Origin: Betaproteobacteria bacterium
GTDB lineage: Bacteria; Pseudomonadota; Gammaproteobacteria; Burkholderiales; SG8-39
Assembly (NCBI GenBank): GCA_009693435.1
Contig: SHXF01000009.1
Location: forward strand, 1-64,000
Direction of reading: 5' to 3'
DNA length: 64,000 nt
Positions 1 through 8,999 of this stretch are shown here, piece after piece. Numbering within the stretch: the stretch's first letter is position 1; each line of letters begins with the position of its first letter. A program made the translations under genes and the position numbers. The notes under the pieces were generated by a model. That model was not told where the DNA came from. It was given only the letters and a program-made list of their open reading frames with translations, and ran no database searches.

Positions 1-1
1 C

Positions 2-172
2 GATCGCGGGCTGGGTTATCTGGTCATCACCTCGGCCACGCAACTGCGCACCGACCTGTTGTTCGTTTCCATCATCGTGCTGGCGGTGCTGGGCGTGGGT
101 CTTTTTACCCTGTTCGGCTGGCTGGAGCGCTCGGTGACGCGCGGCGAGGTCGAAGTCGAACGGCCGCGATGA
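2..172 (+). CDS. ABC transporter permease, C-terminal fragment
   Basis: The window opens inside a reading frame that ends at a TGA overlapping the next start codon (ATGA). The 56 visible residues begin in a GLGYLV context, continue through a strongly hydrophobic segment (FVSIIVLAVLGVGLFTLF) and end in a charged tail. This matches the end of SsuC/TauC/NrtB-type inner-membrane permeases of binding-protein-dependent ABC importers: the conserved stretch after the EAA loop, the last membrane helix and a short cytoplasmic tail. The 4-base overlap with the amidohydrolase suggests co-transcription, so the importer may bring in the amidohydrolase substrate. The substrate cannot be read from this fragment. 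Confidence 0.75.
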   Translation, partial: DRGLGYLVITSATQLRTDLLFVSIIVLAVLGVGLFTLFGWLERSVTRGEVEVERPR

Positions 173-1455
173 GCGGCACAGGGCTGCTGATACGCAATGC
201 GTTGATCGTCGCGCGTCCGGGCAAAGGCGAGGCGCCGTTCTTCGGCTGGGTGCGCACGCGCGGCAAGCTGATAGCGGCGCTGGGGGCGGGCGATTGCGCC
301 GCGACGCCCGATGAGCGTGTGATCGACGCGCGCGGCGGGGCGCTCATCCCGGGATTGATGAATACCCACGCCCATTCGCATTCCAGCCTGACACGCGGCA
401 GCGCCGAGGGCATGACCCTGGACGCGTGGATCGCCGCCATCATCCGCGAGCAGGTGCGGCTCACGCCGGATCAGGCCTACGTGGGCGCACTCGCGACTTA
501 CGCTGAAGCGCTGCTCTCGGGCACTACTACGGTGGTGGACATGTGTCTGTTCCCCGAGGCGGCCGAGCGCGCCGCGGATGAGATCGGCATACGCGCCATC
601 ATCGCGCCGTACGTGGCGGACACCATGAGCTTTGCGCCTACCCTGGCACAGACCGGACGCTGGCTTGCAGCATCGCAGCACGAGCGCGTGCGCTACTGGG
701 TGGGCCTGCACGACCTGGAAAGCGTCAGTGACGAAGGCATCGCAGAGGGGGTGGCGCTCGCCCGGGCGCACGGCACGGGCGTGCACATGCACTGCGCCGA
801 GTCGCGCCTGTGGACCGACAAGACGCTGGCGCGCACCGGGCGCACGCCGTTCGCCCACCTCGAACACCTGGGCGCGCTGCAGGTGCCGATGCACCTCGCG
901 CACTGCGTGTGGGCGAACGATGCGGACCAGGCGCTGCTGGCGGCGCGCGGCGCCAGCGTTGCGCACTGTCCGCACGCCAATCTCAAGCTCGGCTCGGGCA
1001 TTGCGCCGGTCGCCGCCATGCTGCGCGCCGGGATCACGGTCGCGCTCGCCACCGACGGCGCAAAGGCCAACAACCGCCTCGACATGTTCGACGTCATGAA
1101 ATTCGCTTCGCTGCTGCCCAAAGGCATGGGCCGCGATCCGACCTTGCTGCAGCCCGACACGGTGCTGGGCATGGCGACCTTTGCAGGTGCGCAGGCGCTG
1201 CGCTTGCGATGCGGGGCGATCGAAGCAGGCAGGGCCGCAGACCTTACCGTGGTGTCGGTGGATCACTTTCATCTGCAACCCGCGGTCCCGGAAACCATCG
1301 TGACCAATCTGGTGCATGCGGCGCGCGGCAGCGATGTCGCCGCGGTGATAGTCGACGGTGAAGCGGTGGTCGAGCAGGGTCGGCTGGTACGCTGCGATCA
1401 GGCGCGCATACTCGGCGAGTTGAAGCGTGTCGGGAGGGAATTGCTGGCGGGGTAG
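169..1455 (+). CDS. TRZ/ATZ-family amidohydrolase (deaminase-like)
   Basis: A 428-residue metal-dependent hydrolase of the MtaD/TrzA/AtzA branch, which deaminates or dechlorinates N-heterocycles such as S-adenosylhomocysteine, methylthioadenosine, guanine derivatives or triazines. The metal site is visible: HxH at His67/His69 in NTHAHSH, His208 in HMHCAES with Glu211 next to it, His245 in the AHCVW segment, and Asp296 in ALATDGAKANN. The length is normal for the family. It starts four bases inside the upstream ABC permease gene, so an imported N-heterocycle or related amide is the likely substrate. The exact substrate is not determined by the motifs. A repeat-rich gap separates it from the next gene. 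Confidence 0.85.
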   Translation: MSGTGLLIRNALIVARPGKGEAPFFGWVRTRGKLIAALGAGDCAATPDERVIDARGGALIPGLMNTHAHSHSSLTRGSAEGMTLDAWIAAIIREQVRLTPDQAYVGALATYAEALLSGTTTVVDMCLFPEAAERAADEIGIRAIIAPYVADTMSFAPTLAQTGRWLAASQHERVRYWVGLHDLESVSDEGIAEGVALARAHGTGVHMHCAESRLWTDKTLARTGRTPFAHLEHLGALQVPMHLAHCVWANDADQALLAARGASVAHCPHANLKLGSGIAPVAAMLRAGITVALATDGAKANNRLDMFDVMKFASLLPKGMGRDPTLLQPDTVLGMATFAGAQALRLRCGAIEAGRAADLTVVSVDHFHLQPAVPETIVTNLVHAARGSDVAAVIVDGEAVVEQGRLVRCDQARILGELKRVGRELLAG

Positions 1456-1550
1456 GCGGCCGCGGCTGTATTGCGAAGCACCATCATCGTAGGGCGCGGA
1501 TTCATCGCGCCATGGTTGCGGGAAATCCACCGTATCGGCGCGCCGAATTT

Positions 1551-1641
1551 GCGCCCTACGGCTGCGCCCTACGGCTGCGCCCTACGGCTGCGCCCTACGG
1601 CTGCGCATTGCGGCTGCGCATTGCGGCTGCGCATTGCGTTA
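1551..1641. repeat. Tandem array, 13-bp unit, seven copies
   Basis: Four copies of GCGCCCTACGGCT are followed by three copies of the variant GCGCATTGCGGCT. The array fills most of the 264-base gap between the amidohydrolase and the dioxygenase. Just upstream, at 1493-1511, is a small hairpin (GGCGCG/CGCGCC, 7-base loop) that could end the amidohydrolase transcript. No gene is seen in the gap. Confidence 0.9.
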
Positions 1642-1719
1642 ATCATAGTGCCACCGCTCGGCGGCTAACTGAATCGCACCCAGGGCGGGGATGCTGATTG
1701 GCAATAAGAGGAGGAACGG

Positions 1720-2781
1720 ATGGTGAATGCGACAAGGCCGCTGAGAATCGATACGCGCGCCGACTGGAAGAGCGCTGAGCTGTCTGCCCGCGACGGCTGG
1801 ATCCTCGACCTCGGCGCGGAGGACATCGCTGAAATCGACGCGGCGCTGCAGTCCGTAAAGGCGCGCGGTATTGCCTTGTCCGCGATGCAAATGGCGGATT
1901 TCCCGCTTGCCCGTTTTCCGCGGATAGCCGCGCGTGCGCTGGACGAACTGGAGACGGGTTCGGGCATTTTCCTCATCCGGGGCTTTCCCGCGGCGCGCTA
2001 TGCTGTGGCGGATCTGCGGTGCATCTACTGGGCCCTGGGTAGCCATCTGGGGACCGCCGTCACGCAAAGCCGGGCAGGCGACATGATTGGCGACGTGCGC
2101 GACATCAGCAATGACCTGAACAGCGTGCGCGGGCGCGGGTACACGTCCAGCCAGGACCTGGACTTCCACACCGACTCGTGCGACGTCGCGGGATTGTTCG
2201 TGCTGCGGGACGCGAAGCAGGGCGGCATTTCCCTGGCGGCAAGCTCGGTGGCGATACACAACGAAATCGCGCGCACCCGCCCCGACCTCCTTGATACGCT
2301 CTACGACACGTTTCCGCACACGGTGCCGCAGCCCGAATTCGAGGATGAGCCGCCGCTGTACCACCAGCCGATTTTCACCTGGCACGAAAATCACTTCGCC
2401 TGCAAGTTCAACCACTACAGCATCAACCTCGCCCAGCGCCGGCCCGAGGCGCCCAGGCTGGGGCCACGGCAGACCGAGGCGCTCGTCTTGTTCCGGACGC
2501 TGGCCGCCGACCCGCAGTTCACCTATCAGACCAAACTGCGAACCGGCGACATCCAGCTCGTGAACAACCACGTCACCTTGCACGCCAGGACGGAGTTCGA
2601 AGACTACGAGGAAGCGGACCGCAAGCGCCACCTGTTGCGGCTGTGGCTGTCGGTTCCGAACGGCCGGCCCTTGTCGCCTCTGCTCGCAAAATTCTTCAGG
2701 GACGGGCGTCCGGGCGCGATACGGGGTGGTTATCCCTCGAAAGCGCCGCAGCCCCGGTACGAGACGCCGGTTTCGGGCTGA
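1720..2781 (+). CDS. TauD/TfdA-family Fe(II)/2-oxoglutarate dioxygenase
   Basis: A 353-residue non-heme iron dioxygenase. The facial triad can be placed at His150 and Asp152 (DFHTDSCD) and a distal His288 (TLHART), with Arg307 in RLWLSV as the likely 2-oxoglutarate anchor. The family hydroxylates small carboxylates, sulfonates or betaine-like compounds. A strong ribosome site (AGAGGAGG) lies a few bases before the ATG, so the start is secure. The gene stands alone between two repeat-bearing gaps, so context does not reveal the substrate. Members close to this type are often annotated only as TauD/TfdA family. Confidence 0.85.
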   Translation: MVNATRPLRIDTRADWKSAELSARDGWILDLGAEDIAEIDAALQSVKARGIALSAMQMADFPLARFPRIAARALDELETGSGIFLIRGFPAARYAVADLRCIYWALGSHLGTAVTQSRAGDMIGDVRDISNDLNSVRGRGYTSSQDLDFHTDSCDVAGLFVLRDAKQGGISLAASSVAIHNEIARTRPDLLDTLYDTFPHTVPQPEFEDEPPLYHQPIFTWHENHFACKFNHYSINLAQRRPEAPRLGPRQTEALVLFRTLAADPQFTYQTKLRTGDIQLVNNHVTLHARTEFEDYEEADRKRHLLRLWLSVPNGRPLSPLLAKFFRDGRPGAIRGGYPSKAPQPRYETPVSG

Positions 2782-3077
2782 GGCACTCTGCCATTTTGAG
2801 CACGTAGCACGTAGCACGTACGTACGGGGTGAGCCTGCGAACCCCAACGAGCGACGCGGGACGACCGACGCTGGGGTGCGCAGCGCGATGCTACTTGCCC
2901 CGGCCTCACTACCCGCTTCTCCCCATGGGAGAAGAGCAGGGGATGAAGGTAATCGCGCTATAATCTTGAACTTTAATCCGACAAACTGCCCGCAGGACGG
3001 ACACCGCTAGCCTGTTGGATTATCATAATTGTTATAGACAGTCCCGCTTCTCCAAACTGGTACACCGCCCCCTGCTC
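2782..3077. other. Intergenic gap with short repeats
   Basis: No gene is seen. At 2799-2826 there are three AGCACGT units running into ACGTACG. A copy of a dispersed palindromic repeat follows at 2898-2948 and recurs inside the next gene. Confidence 0.6.
2898..2948. repeat. Dispersed palindromic repeat, copy 1
   Basis: The element starts CCCGGCCTCAC, contains the inverted pair CTTCTCCC/GGGAGAAG and ends GCAGGGGATGA. A second, better preserved copy lies at 3389-3447 inside the pseudouridine synthase gene. Confidence 0.8.
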
Positions 3078-3902
3078 ATGCCCACCCCCGAACCCACCCG
3101 CCTCTCCAAGCGCATGAGCGAACTCGGCCTCGCTTCGCGGCGCGAAGCCGACGAATGGATAGAGCGCGGCTGGGTGCGGGTGGATGGCGCGGTGGCCATC
3201 CTCGGGCTCAAGGTGCTGGCGCACCAGAAAATCGACATCGACGCGCGCGCCCGCACGCAGCAGGCGCGCCGCGTCACGGTGCTGCTGAACAAGCCCATTG
3301 GCTATGTGAGCGGCCAGGCCGAGGACGGCTACCAGCCCGCGGTCGTTCTCGTCCTGCCGGAGAATCAGTGGCGTACTCCGGCTTCCAACCCGGCCTCACG
3401 CGTGACGAACCCCCTTCTCCCACCGGGAGAAGGGCAGGGGATGAGGGCGGTCATTGAAAACGCTCCCATGCGCCGCCAGGACCTGTTAGGCCTTGCGCCC
3501 GCCGGCCGGCTCGACATCGATTCGACCGGACTGCTGGTGCTGACCCAGGACGGGCGCATCGCCAAGCAACTGATCGGCGAGGATTCGCGGGTGGAAAAGG
3601 AATACCTGGTGCGGGTGCGCTACGGCGGCGCGGGCAGGCTGCCGGCCGCGGATCTGAAGCGGCTCAACCATGGACTCTCGCTGGACGGCAAGGCGCTGCG
3701 TCCTGCCAAAGTGGGATGGCAGAACGAGGACCAGTTGCGCTTCATACTGCGCGAAGGAAAGAAGCGGCAGATCCGGCGCATGTGCGAGGCAGTGGGCCTG
3801 CAGGTGCTGGGCCTGAAGCGCGTGCGCATCGGCCAGGTTCTGCTGGGCGAATTGCCGCAGGGGAAGTGGCGGCTGCTGGGTGCAGACGAGAAATTCGCGT
3901 AG
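3078..3902 (+). CDS. rRNA pseudouridine synthase, RluB/RluF type
   Basis: Isomerises a specific uridine in 23S rRNA to pseudouridine. An N-terminal S4 RNA-binding domain (RLSKRMSELGLASRREADEW) is followed by the RsuA-type catalytic core with GRLDIDSTGLL, where the Asp of GRLD (about residue 146 of 274) is the expected nucleophile. The ATG at 3078 was chosen because it places the S4 domain near the N-terminus; the frame is open further upstream. Between PENQW and LAPAGRL there are about 40 residues, where I expect about 20. The extra part is encoded by a copy of the palindromic repeat at 3389-3447, inserted in frame. The catalytic core is intact, so the enzyme may still work. Confidence 0.85.
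   Translation: MPTPEPTRLSKRMSELGLASRREADEWIERGWVRVDGAVAILGLKVLAHQKIDIDARARTQQARRVTVLLNKPIGYVSGQAEDGYQPAVVLVLPENQWRTPASNPASRVTNPLLPPGEGQGMRAVIENAPMRRQDLLGLAPAGRLDIDSTGLLVLTQDGRIAKQLIGEDSRVEKEYLVRVRYGGAGRLPAADLKRLNHGLSLDGKALRPAKVGWQNEDQLRFILREGKKRQIRRMCEAVGLQVLGLKRVRIGQVLLGELPQGKWRLLGADEKFA
3389..3447. repeat. Dispersed palindromic repeat inside a coding region, copy 2
   Basis: Same element as at 2898-2948, with an inverted pair CTTCTCCC/GGGAGAAG. It is translated as part of the pseudouridine synthase without shifting its frame, in the loop before the catalytic GRLD motif. Confidence 0.8.
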
Positions 3903-3910
3903 TGCCCGCG

Positions 3911-5155
3911 ATGAGCGGGCATCCAACGATCGACTGGCAGGAGAAAGGCGAACCCCGCTCCGCCCGCTGGCGTTCGGAAAACGCCGCGCCACCGCAGCGG
4001 GTGGTGATAGCGGACGATCGCATGACAGCCGACGCAGCGTTTCATCTAGCCTGCGAGGGTAACGGGCTGCTGTGGCGTGGCGACTTCCAGAACGCGCGGC
4101 AGTTGCTGCGGGCCCTGGCGCATCGAGCCGATCAGAGCAAGGCGCACCGCGCCGGCCGCAGGCAGGCAAAAGCGGCTGAGGCGGCGGCGCCGGCTGTGCC
4201 AAAGGATACCTTCAATCGTTACCGCATGGCGCAGGCACAGCGCGCCCGCATTCTCGGCATGCTGTTGTTGCAGTTCACCGCGGCGCACACGATTTCGCTG
4301 CCGCGGGCGCCCGACGTGAGCCAGGCCTGCGACGAGGCCTACGGTCCCGCGGACGAACCGTACGTGGCCTCGCTGCGCGAACTGCTCGGCGTGATCGGCG
4401 CGCACGAATGGCGCAGGAACGGCATTCCCATTGCTGCGCTTGGTGGACGGATTCATCCGCACTATGGCGTGTTCGCGCCGCTGCGCAGCGAATATGTCGA
4501 ACTGGTCGCGCACGCGCCGCTGCCCGCGGCGCTGGCGTCGGCGAACGCGACGCCGGTGACGTCGAGCTCGGCGCTGGCGCCCGCGAACACGGCGCTGGCG
4601 ACGTCCCATATTGCCATCGACGTCGGCACCGGCACCGGCGTGCTCGCCGCATTGTTGTCGCGCCGCGGCGTGGCGCGCGTGCTGGCCACCGATTCGGATC
4701 CGCGCGCACTTGCCTGCGCGCGGGAGAACATCGCGCGGCTCGATCTGGTGGACAACGTGGAGGTGATCCAGGCCGATCTGTTTCCCGATGCGCGCGACTC
4801 CGGAAAAGCCGGACTAGTGGTGTGCAATCCGCCGTGGATTCCGGGGCGGCCGACTTCGCCACTGGAGCACTCGATCTACGATCCCGACAGCCGCATGCTG
4901 CGGAGGTTTCTGGCCGGACTGGCTGCGCATCTCGCGCCTGCGGGGGAAGGCTGGCTGGTGCTTTCCGACCTCGCCGAGCACCTCGGGCTGCGTACACGCG
5001 CCGAACTGCTGGCGTGGATAGCCGCCGCCGGTCTGCAGGTGCTGGCCCGCACCGACATCAAGCCGCGCCATCCGCGCGTGGCCGACCAGAGCGATCCGCT
5101 GCACGCGGCACGCGCGGCGGAAGTGACTTCGCTGTGGCGTCTTGCTGCAGGTTGA
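3911..5155 (+). CDS. Class I SAM-dependent methyltransferase with NPPW motif
   Basis: A 414-residue protein starting eight bases after the pseudouridine synthase stop, so probably co-transcribed with it. The C-terminal half holds a Rossmann methyltransferase domain: motif I AIDVGTGTGVLAALL, an acidic residue in LATDSDP, and VVCNPPW, the NPPY-type motif of enzymes that methylate planar nitrogen groups (HemK/PrmC, RlmG and others). The N-terminal 200 residues are less conserved. An Ala/Ser/Thr-rich insert sits just before motif I. The target could be rRNA, a ribosomal protein or a release factor. The link to an rRNA modifier makes an RNA or ribosome substrate attractive, but this is inference. 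Confidence 0.75.
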   Translation: MSGHPTIDWQEKGEPRSARWRSENAAPPQRVVIADDRMTADAAFHLACEGNGLLWRGDFQNARQLLRALAHRADQSKAHRAGRRQAKAAEAAAPAVPKDTFNRYRMAQAQRARILGMLLLQFTAAHTISLPRAPDVSQACDEAYGPADEPYVASLRELLGVIGAHEWRRNGIPIAALGGRIHPHYGVFAPLRSEYVELVAHAPLPAALASANATPVTSSSALAPANTALATSHIAIDVGTGTGVLAALLSRRGVARVLATDSDPRALACARENIARLDLVDNVEVIQADLFPDARDSGKAGLVVCNPPWIPGRPTSPLEHSIYDPDSRMLRRFLAGLAAHLAPAGEGWLVLSDLAEHLGLRTRAELLAWIAAAGLQVLARTDIKPRHPRVADQSDPLHAARAAEVTSLWRLAAG

Positions 5156-5345
5156 GGCCGGCGATCGAGCGCGTGGCGCAGCGCGAGGCGGCGAAGAGCG
5201 ACGCCTCGGACGCCGGCGTCGCAGTGCTGGAGCACCAGCTTGCGGTGCAGGAACCGTTGGCCGGCGATGAACTCGCGTGCGCTCTTCGTGTTGATGGCAG
5301 CGCCAACGGGCAGCGCCTGGCGGATGCGGTCGCTGCGGTGGGGCA
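5152..5345 (+). pseudogene. Remnant of an APH/AAA-type kinase C-terminus
   Basis: In the gap between the methyltransferase and asnS one frame reads IERVAQREAAKSDASDAG, then VAVLEHQLAVQEPLAGDE and ALRVDGSANGQRLADAV. This resembles the last 60 or so residues of the bifunctional aminoglycoside phosphotransferase/ATP-binding protein family. Nothing of the kinase or Walker region precedes it, since the upstream sequence is occupied by the methyltransferase in another frame. It is most simply a decayed fragment. The rest of the gap to 5548 holds no recognisable gene. Confidence 0.5.
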
Positions 5346-5548
5346 CGCATCGCGAGTTGGCCTTGTGCCGCACGCGAGGGCGGGTGACCGGTACATTGCG
5401 CCGCTTCGCTCACTCGGTCTCACTCCGGCTAGAATAGCCATCGAGCCGGATCAGCCGGCGCTATCCGCCGCGTTGCAGCCTGTATGCAGCGTCCTTGCAG
5501 CCTGCCTGCAGCGTCTTTGCATTGAAACTTCAAGGTAATCCACCCGAC

Positions 5549-6949
5549 ATGATTTCCATGAACTGCGCCGACATACTTGCGGGGCGCGCTCCGCGTGACA
5601 CGCCCGTCACTGTCAAAGGCTGGGTGCGCACCCGCCGCGACTCCAAGGCCGGCATTTCGTTCGTGCATCTGTCGGATGGTTCCTGTTTTCATCCGGTGCA
5701 GGTGGTGGCGCCAGGCACGCTGGCCAATTACGCAAGCGAGGTGCAGCGCCTGGGCGCCGGTTGCGCCGTCGAGGCAAGCGGCATCATCGTGCCCTCGCCG
5801 GCCAAGGGCCAGCCGTTCGAGATGCAGGCAAGCGAAGTGAAAGTCATCGGCTGGGTGGAGGATCCGGATACCTATCCGATCCAGCCGAAACCGCACACCC
5901 TGGAATTTCTGCGCGAGGTCGCGCACCTGCGGCCTCGCACCAACGTGATGGGCGCGGTGACGCGCGTGCGCCACACCATCGCCCAGGCCATCCATCGCTT
6001 CTTTGACGAGCGCGGCTTCTGCTGGATCAACACGCCCATCATCACCTCCGCCGACACCGAAGGCGCCGGCGAACTGTTTCGTGTTTCGACGCTGGACCTT
6101 GCCAATCTGCCGCGTTCAGCGGACGGCGCAATCGATTTCAACCGGGATTTTTTCGGGCGCGAGACTTTTCTCACCGTCTCAGGGCAGCTTGCGGTCGAGA
6201 CCTACTGCATGGCGTTGTCGAAGGTGTACACCTTCGGGCCGACGTTTCGCGCGGAGAATTCCAATACCAGCCGCCACCTGGCGGAGTTCTGGATGATAGA
6301 GCCGGAGATCGCCTTCGCCGATCTTGCCGATGACGCGACCCTTGCCGAAGCGCTGCTCAAGCACGTTTTCAGTACGGTGCTGGCCGAGCGCGCCGACGAC
6401 ATGGCGTTCTTCGAGGAACGCATCGAAAAAGGCGTGATCGCAAAACTGCAGGGCATCGTCGCCACCGAGTTCGTGCGCATGGAGTACACCGAGGCGATAG
6501 CAATCCTCGAAAAATCGAAACAGAAATTCGATTTCCCCGTGAAGTGGGGCATGGACCTGCAATCCGAGCACGAACGCTACCTGTCGGAGAAGCACGTCGC
6601 CAAGCCGGTGATACTGATGAACTACCCCAAGGAGATCAAGGCGTTCTACATGCGCCTGAACGACGACGGCAGGACCGTGGCGGCGATGGACGTGCTCGCG
6701 CCGGGCATCGGCGAAATCATCGGCGGCAGCCAGCGCGAGGAACGCCTGGATGCGCTCGATGCGCGCCTGGCCGAGATGAAGCTGGATGCCTCGCACTATG
6801 GCTGGTACCGCGACCTGCGCCGCTACGGCACCGTCCCGCACGCGGGATTCGGCCTGGGTTTCGAGCGCACCGTGGCCTATGTCACCGGACTCGCCAATGT
6901 GCGCGACGTGATTCCCTTCCCGAGAACGCCGGGACATGCGCGCTACTGA
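5549..6949 (+). CDS. asnS: Asparagine--tRNA ligase
   Basis: A class II aminoacyl-tRNA synthetase of 466 residues, the same length as the E. coli enzyme. An N-terminal OB-fold anticodon-binding domain ([12 protein letters not shown]) precedes the catalytic domain with motif 2 around [18 protein letters not shown] and motif 3 in [13 protein letters not shown]. The ATG at 5549 follows AAGG at some distance; another ATG lies nine bases downstream, so the exact start is uncertain by three codons. It charges tRNA-Asn with asparagine in the cytoplasm and would make a tRNA-dependent amidation route for Asn unnecessary. The PilZ-type gene follows directly. Confidence 0.95.
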   Translation: MISMNCADILAGRAPRDTPVTVKGWVRTRRDSKAGISFVHLSDGSCFHPVQVVAPGTLANYASEVQRLGAGCAVEASGIIVPSPAKGQPFEMQASEVKVIGWVEDPDTYPIQPKPHTLEFLREVAHLRPRTNVMGAVTRVRHTIAQAIHRFFDERGFCWINTPIITSADTEGAGELFRVSTLDLANLPRSADGAIDFNRDFFGRETFLTVSGQLAVETYCMALSKVYTFGPTFRAENSNTSRHLAEFWMIEPEIAFADLADDATLAEALLKHVFSTVLAERADDMAFFEERIEKGVIAKLQGIVATEFVRMEYTEAIAILEKSKQKFDFPVKWGMDLQSEHERYLSEKHVAKPVILMNYPKEIKAFYMRLNDDGRTVAAMDVLAPGIGEIIGGSQREERLDALDARLAEMKLDASHYGWYRDLRRYGTVPHAGFGLGFERTVAYVTGLANVRDVIPFPRTPGHARY

Positions 6950-6950
6950 A

Positions 6951-7661
6951 ATGGAGACCGACCAGGAGAAGTACCTCGTCCGCGATCGGCGCGACGTGCT
7001 GCTTTATTTCGGCGATCTTGCCAAGCGGGCCGCGCCGCTTACGGTCGAGGTCGAACAACTGAACGTGTCGTTTGCCTCGCGGCTACTCTCGGTCAAACCG
7101 GAATTCGAGGAACTGGTGTTCGATGCGGCGGCGCTGGCAGGTGTGGAACAGCTGAACGGCAGCGCCGGAATCACGGTGGAGGTTCACCTGGACGCGGTCT
7201 GGTTCCGGTTTCAGGCCGGGCATGCCGAAGTGTGGCGCGGCGCGCGGCAACCGGCGCTGCGGGCGCGCCTACCGCAAACCATCTCGCGGCTGCAGCGCCG
7301 GCACTCGATTCGTTACCCGGTGCCGGATATCAACCCGCCGGTGTGTTACGTGCCGGCCGAGGGTGACGCGCCCCGCCTGCCGCCGTTGCGCCTCATGGAC
7401 ATTTCAGTAAGCGGCGCGGGCATCCTGCTGCGCGAGGCGCGCTCGCCGGTGAAGGAGGGCGATGTGCTGCACGACTGCGTGCTGCAACTGCCGGAAATCG
7501 GCGGCATCCGGACCGACCTGATCGTGATGTACGTGTCCGGCGCGTCCGATGGCGGACCACGACACATGCGCTGCCGCTACTCCAACCTGCTCGCGACCAG
7601 CCTCGCGCAACTCATGCACTACGTGGAACGTCTGGAGCGCAAGCGGCTGGCGTCGAAGTAG
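6951..7661 (+). CDS. YcgR-like flagellar brake protein with PilZ domain
   Basis: About 236 residues. The N-terminal half resembles the YcgR-N domain and the C-terminal half is a PilZ domain with both c-di-GMP signatures: RxxxR (Arg117 and Arg121 in RRHSIR) and DxSxxG (DISVSG, about residues 150-155). Such proteins bind cyclic di-GMP and slow the flagellar motor, or act on surface attachment. The ATG at 6951 lies one base after the asnS stop. An upstream in-frame ATG at 6936, inside asnS, is possible. No flagellar genes are in the window, so the link to motility rests on family knowledge. Confidence 0.8.
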   Translation: METDQEKYLVRDRRDVLLYFGDLAKRAAPLTVEVEQLNVSFASRLLSVKPEFEELVFDAAALAGVEQLNGSAGITVEVHLDAVWFRFQAGHAEVWRGARQPALRARLPQTISRLQRRHSIRYPVPDINPPVCYVPAEGDAPRLPPLRLMDISVSGAGILLREARSPVKEGDVLHDCVLQLPEIGGIRTDLIVMYVSGASDGGPRHMRCRYSNLLATSLAQLMHYVERLERKRLASK

Positions 7662-7717
7662 GAAAGCGAATTCGGGCGAATTCGGGGGCGCGGGAACGAA
7701 TTCGGGCGAATTCGGGC

Positions 7718-7821
7718 GAATTCGGGGACAGACCACCCTTTCGGCAATTCGTGGCAACGCTCACCAGGCGAATTCGGGGACAGACCACCTTTTCGGCAAT
7801 TCGGGGCAACGCTCACCAGGG
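7718..7821. repeat. Two tandem 52-bp units carrying GGGGACAGACCACC
   Basis: Two near-identical 52-base units beginning GAATTCGGGGACAGACCACC and ending CAACGCTCACCAGG, followed by the start of a third. Upstream, 7670-7717 is a looser array of GAATTCGGGC units. The core GGGGACAGACCAC recurs as palindromes elsewhere in the window (10939, 27231, 30641 and 30749). Confidence 0.85.
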
Positions 7822-7874
7822 ACAGACCGCGAAGATCAGCGCGTCCCCGGCTTGCAGGTTGAGCGGAAGGCGCC

Positions 7875-8792
7875 CTACGCCGGCAGGAACCCTTCGATAG
7901 ACAGGTAACGCTCGCCGGTGTCGTAGTTGAAGCCGAGCACGGTTGCGCCGGCGGCAATCTCGGGGAGCTTCTGGGCGATTGCGGCCAGTGTGGCGCCGGA
8001 GGAGATGCCCACCAGCACGCCTTCCTCGCGCGCCGCGCGGCGCGCCATCTCGCGCGCCGGCTCGGCGTCGACCTGGATGACGCCATCGAGCAGCGACGTG
8101 TCGAGGTTTTTCGGGATGAAGCCCGCTCCGATGCCCTGGATCGGGTGCGGCGCGGGCTGACCGCCGGAGATTACCGGCGAGGCGACCGGCTCCACGGCGT
8201 ACACCTTCAGCTTCGGCCATTTCGCTTTCAGCACCCGCGCGCAACCGGTGATGTGGCCGCCGGTGCCCACGCCCGTGATCAGCACGTCCACGCCCTCGGG
8301 GAAATCGGCGAGGATTTCCTGCGCCGTGGTGCACGCGTGGACTTCGATGTTGGCCGGGTTCTCGAACTGCTGCGGAATCCATGATCCCGGTGTGGCCGCG
8401 GCGATCTCCTGCGCGCGCGCGATCGCGCCCTTCATGCCCTTCTCGCGCGGCGTCAGGTCGAAGCTGGCGCCGTAGGCCAGCATCAGGCGGCGCCGTTCCA
8501 CCGACATGCTGTCCGGCATCACCAGGATCAGCTTGTAGCCCTTGACCGCTGCCACCATCGCGAGGCCGATGCCGGTATTGCCGGAAGTCGGTTCGACGAT
8601 GGTGCCACCCGCCTTGAGAGCGCCGGACTTTTCCGCATCTTCGATCATCGAGAGCGCGATGCGGTCCTTGATCGAGCCGCCCGGATTGCTGCGCTCGGAT
8701 TTCACCCATACATTGTGAGTGGCGCCGAAGAGACGGTTGACGCGGATATGCGGCGTGCCACCTATGGTGTCGAGTATGGAATTCGCTTTCAT
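7875..8792 (-). CDS. cysK: Cysteine synthase A (O-acetylserine sulfhydrylase)
   Basis: A 305-residue PLP enzyme that makes cysteine from O-acetylserine and sulfide. Lys42 in [10 protein letters not shown] is the PLP lysine, [12 protein letters not shown] (about 67-78) is the substrate-binding loop, and GTGGHITG binds the PLP phosphate. Length and motifs fit CysK/CysM; I cannot firmly separate the A and B isoforms, though the SGNTGIGLA context favours CysK. It is transcribed away from ppnN on the same strand. Its upstream region contains the 14-bp tandem array, which may affect its expression. Confidence 0.9.
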   Translation of the reverse strand: MKANSILDTIGGTPHIRVNRLFGATHNVWVKSERSNPGGSIKDRIALSMIEDAEKSGALKAGGTIVEPTSGNTGIGLAMVAAVKGYKLILVMPDSMSVERRRLMLAYGASFDLTPREKGMKGAIARAQEIAAATPGSWIPQQFENPANIEVHACTTAQEILADFPEGVDVLITGVGTGGHITGCARVLKAKWPKLKVYAVEPVASPVISGGQPAPHPIQGIGAGFIPKNLDTSLLDGVIQVDAEPAREMARRAAREEGVLVGISSGATLAAIAQKLPEIAAGATVLGFNYDTGERYLSIEGFLPA

Positions 8793-8859
8793 GGTGTGCT
8801 CCGCAGGATTCGGGTTGAAAAGGGAAAATTATTCTACGACCGAGCCGAGTTGCTGTCTT

Positions 8860-8999
8860 GGTTCGGTCGCTATGGTTCGGTCGCTATGGTTCGGTCGCTA
8901 TGGTCCGGTCGCTATGGTTCGATCGCTATGGCTCGGTCGCTATGGTTCGGTCGCTATGGTTCGATCGCTATGGTTCGGTCGCTATGGTTCGGTCGCTAC
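8860..8999. repeat. Tandem array, 14-bp unit, ten copies
   Basis: Ten consecutive copies of GGTTCGGTCGCTAT with a few substitutions (GGTCCGG, GGTTCGA, GGCTCGG). The array lies 68 bases upstream of cysK and overlaps the 3' end of ppnN. The TAG stop of ppnN, read on the minus strand, is inside the array. Confidence 0.95.

Noticed and set aside
8860..8999. CRISPR-like array
   Set aside because: The units are contiguous 14-mers with no spacers, and no cas genes are near. The same applies to the arrays at 1551 and 19029.
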